Assembly: GCF_963576675.1 (NCBI RefSeq)
Contig: NC_088912.1
Location: forward strand, 57,126,395-57,190,394
Source: Euphorbia lathyris
Taxonomy: Eukaryota > Streptophyta > Magnoliopsida > Malpighiales > Euphorbiaceae
Direction of reading: 5' to 3'
DNA length: 64,000 nt
The notes beneath the pieces are model-generated. The model was not told the origin of the DNA. It worked only from the letters and a program-made list of their open reading frames with translations, and made no database searches. Below, one piece after another: positions 56,515-64,000 of the stretch. A program made the position numbers and the translations under genes. Every line of letters begins with the position of its first letter. The first letter of the stretch is position 1.

Positions 56515-56559
56515 TAAATTCACGTGGCAGGCATAACCCCTCTCATCCAAAACGTCCCC

Positions 56560-57685
56560 ATCTGACCCATCATCTAGTTCCTCTGGACTGGGCGTAGCAG
56601 ATCGAGAAGTAGGGATCACCCATATGGATAGAATGAGGAGATTGCCAGGGGTATTCAAGAGGCCATACGAAGATAGAATACAGAGAATGAAAGACACAAC
56701 CAATATGCAAACAGGGATTTGCCATTCACAAGGCGTATCTTAGGATTTGCACCAGACAGACTCTTTAAAGTTCCTAATCTCCCAAGCTACAAAGGAGACG
56801 ATAATCCAGAAGCCCACCCCAGACAATACAAAGAGCTCATGGAAATTTATGTTGCCAGTGAGGGTATTCTCTGCCGAATGTTCTTAACCACATTGAAAGG
56901 ACCGACGTATGACTGGTTTCAGTCACTTCCAACGGGTTCTATAGATAGTTGGGAGCAATTAAGCAGGGAATTTTGTTCAAAGTTTGCTGGGAGAATCCCT
57001 CTGGCCGTATCATCTCACAAGCCTGTTGAGCTCAAACAAAAGGAGGGCGAACCCCTCCGTGATTACATCAATAAGTTTAATAAATTTTGCATTCAGGTCA
57101 TCGATGTAGACGTCCTCACGGAAGTTGAAGCGGTGATAAAAAAACACAAAATGTAAAAGCTTGCAGGAAAAACTGGTAAGGCACAAACCTAGAAGTATTG
57201 CGGAGCTTATGGAGAAATGCAAGTGATTCATGGAGATTGATGACATCCAAAAAGAATCCAAATCTCATCCAAAGCGTGGAAAGGGCGAATCGAAAAGAAA
57301 AGATAATGAAAAGGAGTAGGAAAAAGCTTCTGACTCATCCTCTAGAAATAGATGCATGAATTCGAGGAATATGCCAACATACACTCCCTTGAAAGCCCCT
57401 AAAAGCGAGGTGTTGACGTGGCTTGAGAACATCCAGCAGAGGGGGCACATTACATATCCCAAACCAAAGGGGGGGGGAGTATACCAATGTTGGAAAGAAT
57501 CCCAAAAATTATTGCAGGTACCACAAGAGTAATGGTCATGATACTGATGCGTGTTGGGAGTTGGAAAAAGAGATTGAGAGATTAATCGAGAAGGGCAAGT
57601 TGGATAGATTTATCCAAGATGATATAAGCAAGATGACGACAAGTAGAAAACTGACCCAAAGAAGAAGGCGAAGGGCGTTATAAAC
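56560..57685 (+). pseudogene. gag, Tat copy 3
   Basis: The frame 56719-57156 reads FAPDRLFKVPNLPSYKGDDN, HPRQYKELMEIYVASEGILC, TLKGPTYDWFQSLPTGSIDS and LREYIN-like RDYINKFNKFCIQV. After stops comes LKAPKSEVLTWLENIQQRGH, then a run of nine G (57469-57477). In the next frame is YCRYHKSNGHDTDACWELEK with the finger residues C-H-H-C, then EIERLIEKGKLDRFIQDD. Confidence 0.85.
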
Positions 57686-57789
57686 GTCATTACCGGCGGA
57701 CCTGGTTATCAACCCCCAGTTAAGAAAGCAAAGACATCTGCCCTTGATAGGTCAGCCCTTAATCGTCCTTTTGCAGAAATCGGCCCTGT

Positions 57790-58300
57790 AATTCCCCCAC
57801 ATGCAGACGCCCTAGTCATTACTATAATAGTAGAAGGCTGGGAGATGAAAAGAGTAATGGTAGATACTGGCAGTTCATGTAATGTAATTACCAGGGGAGA
57901 ATTTGCAAAGTTGAAAGTTGATCCAATCCAAGTAGAAACAACCATCATTGATATCTTGGGAGTGACAAGCAATACCATTCAAACTAAAGGCCAAGTAACC
58001 TTGAAGTGCGAGCTGGCGGATGATGATCAAGCTTGGACAGGTGACTTAAAGTTCTCCATTATGGATGGACCGCTTGCTTAGGACATCATCCTCGGGCGTC
58101 CCTTTATTTGAGAAGTGGCTGCTCTGATCTCCATTCGCCATTTGGCAATGTATATCCCCACCAGCAAAGGAGGAGTTATGATTAGTGAAAATCAAAAAGT
58201 GGCTCAAGAAACTTATTCAGCATCTTTATCCATCCACCCCCAAACAAAGGATGATGAAGGCGCAGAAGAGGAACTCATCACCACCGCCTTGGGCGATACA
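57790..58300 (+). pseudogene. Aspartic protease region, Tat copy 3
   Basis: EGWEMKRVMVDTGSSCNVIT carries the DTGSS active site. Then FAKLKVDPIQVETTIIDILG, LKFSIMDGPLA, a stop (58079-58081), and DIILGRPFI. Then AALISIRHLAMYIPTSKGGV and QKVAQETYSASLSIHPQ form the linker to RT. Confidence 0.83.
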
Positions 58301-58399
58301 GAGATGTTTCTCATTGTAGACGGTAAGGGTCGCCAAAGGATTGAAATCTGGAATCAAAGAGGACATTACTACAGTCCTCATTGAGTGTGAAAGTGTGTT

Positions 58400-59290
58400 T
58401 GCATGGGAGAACGAGATCTTGACAAGAATAAGCCCAGATGTGATCACTCACAAATTAAATATAGCTGAAGATGCTACTTTAGTGGCACAGAAAAGATGAA
58501 AGTATGGCCCCGAAAGGCAAAAAACTATTGAAGAGGAGATAGCAAAATTAAAAAGGCTGATGCAATTGAAGAAGTGATATACACCCAGTGGTTGGTGAAC
58601 GTTGTGCTAGTCAAGAAAGTGGGCAGATCCTACAAGATGTGCATCGATTCACTGATCTCAATAAGGCGTGTCCAAAATATAATATCTACTGCCTTGTATT
58701 GATATCTTAGTTGATGGAACTGCTGGCTATGGAGTATATTCACTCACAGATGTTAAGTCTAGCTACCATCAGATCCTGATGGAACCTTCAGATTGGATCA
58801 AAACCTCTTTTGTCACACATCAAGCCACCTTTTGCTTCAAAGTTATGCCTTTCGGGCTAAAGAATACTGGAGCGATGTACCAGCGCATGATGAATAAAAT
58901 TTTTGAGGGCAAAGATCGGAGCAATTTCTCAGTCTATGTAGATGATATGATCATCAAAAGCACAACCATGGAAAAACATGCCGCTGATATCAAGGAAGTT
59001 TTGGAAGTTCTCCGCAAATACAACATCAAACTTAATCCAGAGAAGTGTACCTTTGGGGCTTCTTCAGGTAAATTTCTCAGTTACATGATCAGTCAGAAAG
59101 GTGTAGGTGCCAATCCTGACAAGGTAAAGGTAGTGATGGACATGAAAGCTCCCTAAAATATTAGAGAAGTACAACGCCTCAATGGGCGGATCATTGCTCT
59201 TGGGAGATTCATCTTTTGTTCCACTAGGAGATGCCTTCCGTTTTACAAAGTGATAAATAACAGAAGACCTTTGAGTGGACAGAAGATTGT
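58400..59290 (+). pseudogene. Reverse transcriptase, Tat copy 3
   Basis: The early blocks (MCIDFTDLNKAC-like, GYGVYSLTDVKSSYHQILME) are spread over shifted frames. The frame 58779-59156 reads VMPFGLKNTGAMYQRMMNKI, NFSVYVDDMIIKSTTMEKHA and NPEKCTFGASSGKFLSYMIS. Motifs A and C both keep their Asp residues. A stop at 59154 and shifts near 58650 and 59250 break it. Confidence 0.85.
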
Positions 59291-59319
59291 CAGCAAGCCT
59301 TCCAAGGCATCAAGCAATT

Positions 59320-59710
59320 CCTTGCAGAACCGCCTTTGATGAGTAGGCCCCTTAAAGGAGAGGATCTATATATGTATGTCTCCATTACGGACAAAGCGAT
59401 ATGCATAGTGATGATCAGAGAGGAAGAAGGTCAGCAATATCCAATTTACTATGTCAGCAAAGTGTTGAAGGATGCTGAAACTCGTTACTCAAGACTGGAT
59501 AAAATGGCATTGGCGGTTGTCACAACCTCGATTTGCCTTAGACCTTACTTGCAAGCATATATGATTATTGTCAGAACCAACATCCCGATGAGAAAGGTGT
59601 TGCAGAAGCTAGAGACTTCCGGTAGGTTAATGGAGTTGTCGATCCGTCTAGGAGAATTCGATGTTCGTTACGAACCCTCAAAAGTCAAGTATTGGCGGAT
59701 TTCATAAACA
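59320..59710 (+). pseudogene. RT-associated RNase H, Tat copy 3
   Basis: MMSRPLKGEDLYMYVSITDK, then EGQQYPIYYVSKVLKDAETR, TNIPMRKVLQKLETSGRLME, LSIRLGEFDVRYEPS. This is the longest uninterrupted copy of this domain in the window (123 codons). Confidence 0.85.
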
Positions 59711-60345
59711 AATTCAATGAGGAAGCTGTTAACCCCCTAAAAGGGAAACCGGAAGAGTGGACCATAAACACGGACGACGCATCATCAGCGGAAGGCGCTG
59801 GGATAAGTGTTGTAATCAAGGGTCCAGAATATATCAAAATACATTATGCAGCTAAACTGGACTTTCCAGCGACAAATAATGCTACAGAATATGAAGCCTT
59901 AATTCTTGGACTCCGCCTGTTGAAAGAAATTACGCCTGAACGAGTTGTGATCTACAGTGATTCCAAACTAATGGTGAACCATATGATCAAAAATTTCAGT
60001 GTAAAAGATGAAACTCTTGTCAAATACGTAGAGGAAGCCAAGCAAATTCTTAACCACCTAGAAAGCAAGGATGTGAAGTGGGAGATGGTCCATATTCTGA
60101 GAGGATCCAATACAGAAGCAGATCATCTAGCCAAACTGGCTTCTAGCAAAGATCAATGGGCGGACCTCGAATGTCCATTTGAGGTGAAAACAAAGCCGGC
60201 ATTCGCTGAAGAATCCATAGCAGCTATAGCGTTCGCCCTAGGAGACTGGGGTACCTTTGTCTATCAATATCTTACAGATGGAACCTTGCCTCAAGACAAG
60301 GATGAAGCTAGGCGGATGGTGAAAAAGAAGCTTATTTTTCGATAG
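59692..60345 (+). pseudogene. Archaeal-type RNase H, Tat copy 3
   Basis: It is open for 217 codons. It reads WTINTDDASSAEGAGISVVI, where copy 1 has YTDGSS; the Asp stays but Gly is changed to Asp. Then TNNATEYEALILGLRLLKEI, IYSDSKLMVNHMIKNFSVKD and HILRGSNTEADHLAKLASSK. The last 90 codons are duplicated downstream at 60530-60802. Confidence 0.85.
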
Positions 60346-60959
60346 TTCATTATCACTTATATTGCAGATCCTTCAGCCAGCCTTGGCTGAAATGTGTTAC
60401 ATTGGAAGAAGGTCAAAAGATCTTAAAAGAGTTGCACGAAGGCGCATTTGGAGCGAATGAAGCATCCGCCGCCATCTTTAAACAATCAAGGCTATCAGGG
60501 TCATTCTTAACCACCTAGAAAGCAAGGATGTGAAGTGGGAGATGGTCCATATTCTGAGAGGATCCAATACAGAAGCAGATCATCTAGCCAAACTGGCTTC
60601 TAGCAAAGATCAATGGGCGGACCTCGAATGTCCATTTGAGGTGAAAACAAAGCCGGCATTCGCTGAAGAATCCATAGCAGCTATAGCGTTCGCCCTAGGA
60701 GACTGGGGTACCTTTGTCTATCAATATCTTACAGATGGAACCTTGCCTCAAGACAAGGATGAAGCTAGGCGGATGGTGAAAAAGAAGCTTATTTTTCGAT
60801 AGTTCATTATCACTTATATTGCAGATCCTTCAGCCAGCCTTGGCTGAAATGTGTTACATTGGAAGAAGGTCAAAAGATCTTAAAAGAGTTGCACGAAGGC
60901 GCATTTGGAGCGCATGAAGCATCCGCCGCCATCTTTAAACAATCAAGGTAATCAGGGTC
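60046..60959 (+). repeat. 457-bp tandem duplication inside Tat copy 3
   Basis: Unit 1 is 60046-60502 and unit 2 is 60503-60959. Both start attcttaaccacctagaaag and end atcagggtc. I see only about three differences, near the ends (gcgaatgaag/gcgcatgaag and ggctatc/ggtaatc). The unit length is not a multiple of three, so it breaks the polyprotein. It covers the aRNH end and the start of the integrase finger region. Confidence 0.95.
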
Positions 60960-61943
60960 TTACTGGCCCACTGCTAAATAGGACGCATAGAAGTTAGTAG
61001 AAACATGCCACAATTGCCAGGTTCATGCTAATGACAACCATTTGTCAAAAGCTCTGCAGAAACCCATCATAGAAGGCTGGCCGTTCTCCATATGGGGCAT
61101 CGACATAGTTGGTCCCTTCCTCTTAACTAGGAAATGGAGAAAATATGTAGTGGTTGCAGTGGACCATTTCACAAAATGGGTAGAAGTAGAGACTGTCTCA
61201 ACAATTACCGTCGAACGAATGGTGGATTTCGTCAGAGATAACATTATTGGAAGATTTGGAATCCCTCATACCATCATCACAGACAACGAAACACAGTTCA
61301 ATTGTGGGGAGTTGAAATTCTTTTGCAAGGATTGGGGAATCCAAAACAAATTCGCCTCCGTGTATTATCCACAGTCCAATGGCATGACAGAAGTCACCAA
61401 CAGAACCATTGTGAAGGGTATACAAAAGAGAGCAGGCGAACACGATAAAAAGTGGGCAGACCAGCTAATGAATGTTTTATGGGCGTACAGAACAACCCTC
61501 AAACCGCCACAGGCGAAACACCATTTGCACTCACTTATGGGGTAGAAGCAGTCATTCCAGTTGAAATTCAAACTCCCAGTGAAAAAGTTTCTTTCTATTG
61601 TGAAGATCAAAATGAAAAGAAACTTAACGAGAGTCTTGATCGCCTAGAGGCAAGGAGGGAAAAGGCATACGTTCGAATAGCCGCCTGCAAGCAGGGGATC
61701 GTTGCATATCATGATAGAAACACCAAATTGGTGGAGCTGAATGAAGGAGATTTGGTACTGAGAAAGGGTGACAAAATCCAATCTGCTAATGGAAAAGGAA
61801 AACTTGGAATTACGTGGACAGGACCTTATCGTATCATCACCAAAATTGGACCCGCCACTTTCAAGATACAAAACATGGATGGAAACACTCTACCGCGGAC
61901 ATGGAACATCCAAAATCTCTGCAAGTATTTTCTCAAAGAGTAA
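60890..61943 (+). pseudogene. Integrase, Tat copy 3
   Basis: ELHEGAFGAHEASAAI, then VETCHNCQVHAND, form the zinc finger. Then GIDIVGPFLLTRKWRKYVVV (first Asp), IITDNETQFNCGELKFF (second Asp, with Glu for the usual Gly) and QSNGMTEVTNRTIVKG (Glu). A one-base shift near 61498 moves to the frame with ATGETPFALTYGVEAVIPVE and the C-terminal GKLGITWTGPYRIITKIGPA. Apart from that shift and a stop near 60979, it is the best preserved integrase of the three copies. Confidence 0.87.
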
Positions 61944-62640
61944 AATGTAATTAAGTCTCGAGTACTCTTTTTCCTTTACTAAGGTTTTTCATACTGGGTT
62001 TTTAATGAGGCTCGTCTAAAGAGACCACCATCTGTTGTAATAAGGTGAATTATTATCAATAAAAGATTATCGTTTGTCTTTTTCTCTAAGTATCTATTGC
62101 AGAATAAAAATATTCCACACAGTAAAATTTTAGGGGGCAACAAAATGCATCCTCAAGTACAACCCTCGTGACGGGTCCTAACTGCCTCTATGGCGTACCC
62201 AATCTACCCTCAAAGATAGGAGAATGAAAAATCCCATCGGCGGATCAATTACCTTAAAGATAGGAAAAGATCGATTGCCATCAGGACGGGTCGAGTCACC
62301 TCAAAGATAGGAAGACTGCACCCTAAATTCTCTCATCAAAGAAAGGAGAATGGAAAGTCTCACCGGCGGATCAATTACCTCAAAGATAGGAAAAGATTGA
62401 TCGCCATCAGGGGCAGCTTTATCTCCTTAAAGGAAATAAAGCTAAAAACCTTCTAAAAGGTCCATGCCTTCTTAAAACGCACCTATTGGGATATGGCTGG
62501 CCACCTATCCCAAAACTTTCCTACACTAATGAAATACTTGTGCAATAAAGCAAGGTTCTTAAGAAGAGAAATTGTATTAAGAATATTAAAAAATAACCAT
62601 TGTTTATACTACAACTATTACAAAAAGTACGAGGCAAGCT
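61944..62640 (+). repeat. 3' untranslated region of Tat copy 3 with repeated motif
   Basis: No gene. gtctcgagtactctttttcc matches copy 1 near 2975 in reverse. The motif ctcaaagataggaa or ttaaagataggaa occurs at about 62211, 62254, 62299 and 62381. Most are followed by a phrase such as gatcgattgccatcagg or preceded by ggcggatcaattacct, giving a degenerate tandem repeat. Confidence 0.65.
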
Positions 62641-62728
62641 AAGCATTGGCGGTCTTCTCCACTTGGGAAGGAATGGCATCTTCCTTAGGTGGACCCTCAA
62701 CCTTCACAGCATCCCCTTGGAAGCCCAC

Positions 62729-64000
62729 CTATGCACTCTGAGACGGGAGCTCCCCTTCCAATGCATCCGGGATGTGCTCAGACTTTTCATCATCCAAGTT
62801 GATGAAAGGCTTGACGTCCTCGCCAGCATTCAACTTTATCTCCTCCAAAACTTGCCCATAAATGAAATCGCGAGGATTTTCCATCACGTCATATTTCCTC
62901 GCCTCCTTTGCGGTTGGGACTAGCAGCTCGGGATCTTCAAAATCCAAGTCTGGGTAGTTGATCTTAATAACAGCCATGATCCTCTCCTCGTAACAAAAGG
63001 CCCGGCTGCCACATAGGACATCTGAACCTCTCAACTCCACCCGAGCAACCTCAAGGTCCTTAGTGGCCTCCGCAATCTTGGCCTCAAGGTCCTCAATGAG
63101 AGCCGCCACCACCGCAGCATCAGAGTTAGCCTTAGATACCTCAACCTCTAGACTTGTTATTGGTGCCTTATTGGCAATATTCTGGACGACGTCCGCCTCC
63201 ATGGCACAGATATGGTTACACGCTTGCCAAAAAGAAAACCAAAATCAGGAATCAAGCAAGGAAGAATAAAAGTGCAAAGGGTAACTTATAAACTCACCGC
63301 CAGGAGCTTCCGTTTTGCCATCTTGGCATGGCTGGTTCTAGGATTCTTGGCCCTCACCTCTTGAACAGAGGAGAGCCACCCGAATGCTTCTTTGAGGTCG
63401 TTCATAACGGCCTCACTCTCCATAGCCACCCTGTCGCCATGTTTGGCAAGCCAATATCCGCCAAGGTCAGGCTTCTCAGGCTAAACAAATGTTGATTCAA
63501 GTCAAACTCCAATAAAAGCTAAGCGCAAAACAAGTATGATGGATGAAAGACTCACCCCTTCAAAGTTGGAGTGAAACCATTCCACCTTTGGCTTACTAGT
63601 TTTGATGGCAGCCGCCATCAACTTCCCTCCACTAGTAGGGGCAGTTTTGACCCTTTTGTCAGCCTTAGGATCCGCCTTGTTATGAGGGAATTTCCCTTCC
63701 TTCTTCTCAACAGCAGCGACATCCGCCTTCTTCTTAGCTTCCAAGTCCTTCATCCACTTTTAGCGCTCTGCAAGGGCATCATCAGCGTTAAGCATCTCCC
63801 TGCTAAGGGAATAAAAAGAAAGAAGACAAACTTATGAAATGTGAGATAAGTAAAAAAAACCTTCGCAGAACTAAGGGTATGTTTTGTAGATGATCAATGC
63901 ACCCTCACGACAAAACAATGGTACGCCATCAGCCACAAATTCAAGGGCTTGGGCGTATAACCAGAAGTCTGTCTTGATTGCCGTCAGAAGCCTTGCAACT
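62729..64000 (-). pseudogene. Antisense extra ORF of Tat copy 3, with introns
   Basis: On the minus strand, from the right edge: TDFWLYAQALEFVADGVPLF and CREGALIIYKTYP, then an exon (63802-63556) with KWMKDLEAKKKADVAAVEKK and KPKVEWFHSNFEG. Then 63480-63298 has PEKPDLGGYWLAKHGDRVAM and AFGWLSSVQEVRAKNPRTSH. Then 63222-62729 has MEADVVQNIANKAPITSLEV, a coiled-coil-like stretch, and a stop. Introns at 63481-63555 and 63223-63297 are both 75 bp with GT...AG ends (gtgagtctttca, gtgagtttataa; ends tttgtttag, ttggcaag). A third candidate is 63803-63860. It is homologous to the copy 1 ORF. Stops and frame mismatches suggest decay. Function unknown. Confidence 0.7.

Larger units (their letters stand above)
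56521..64000 (+). mobile_element. Tat-lineage retrotransposon, copy 3, left-truncated, runs off window
   Basis: From left to right: gag (N-terminus missing), protease, RT, RNase H, archaeal RNase H, integrase, 3' untranslated repeats, then an antisense ORF reaching the window edge. The 5' LTR is absent; the palindromic element abuts the gag. It is collinear with copies 1 and 2. Confidence 0.9.

Overview
This is about 64 kb of nuclear DNA from a flowering plant, most likely a dicot. The evidence is plant-lineage LTR retrotransposons (Ty3/gypsy Tat and Athila types; Ty1/copia SIRE/Maximus, Tork and TAR-like types), GT-AG introns, AT-rich spacers, MITE-like elements, a plant-type universal stress protein gene, and a fragment of plant mitochondrial 26S rRNA. 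There is no bacterial gene organisation. At least four fifths of the window is transposon DNA, mostly nested and broken.

Layout. 1-372: end of a SIRE-type Copia LTR. 493-642: a MITE with a 9-bp target duplication. 659-9579 (minus): Tat element 1, bounded by the target duplication ATAAG. It carries an antisense extra ORF, a 118-bp mitochondrial rRNA insert and a second small-element insertion. 10.1-14.1 kb: a TAR-like Copia relic with its 3' LTR. 14.2-16.0 and 19.3-19.9 kb: an old gypsy gag-protease relic, split by a deleted Athila-like element (16018-19283). 19.9-27.95 kb: a SIRE/Maximus Copia with gag, pol and an env-position third ORF that has its own promoter-like sequence. 27954-32968 (minus): Tat element 2, which lost its integrase and 3' region. 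33.06-34.14 kb: long inverted repeats around a captured AGC-kinase fragment.

34560-35843 holds the only apparently intact host gene, a five-exon universal stress protein of 181 residues. After it come a TIR element (36125-36881), AT-rich spacer, a MULE-like end fragment, and a Tork-type Copia (38.65-54.63 kb). That Copia is cut inside its reverse transcriptase by an 11.35-kb Athila-like insertion (41850-53203, target duplication GGGAC). The insertion has three LTRs in tandem, gag and an ATHILA ORF-1-like gene, no detectable pol, and a striking GC-rich 11-bp motif. The motif occurs in direct arrays in the LTRs and as inverted pairs in the interior. 55588-56514 is a near-perfect 927-bp palindrome. 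From 56.5 kb to the window end lies Tat element 3 (plus), with a 457-bp tandem duplication and a second, intron-containing antisense ORF.

The transposon genes do not work together as host genes do. Nearly all are inactivated by stops, frameshifts or loss of catalytic residues. The main value of the window is as a record of nested insertion, illegitimate recombination, organelle DNA capture and gene-fragment capture around one surviving gene. All family assignments rest on motifs read by eye, with no database search.
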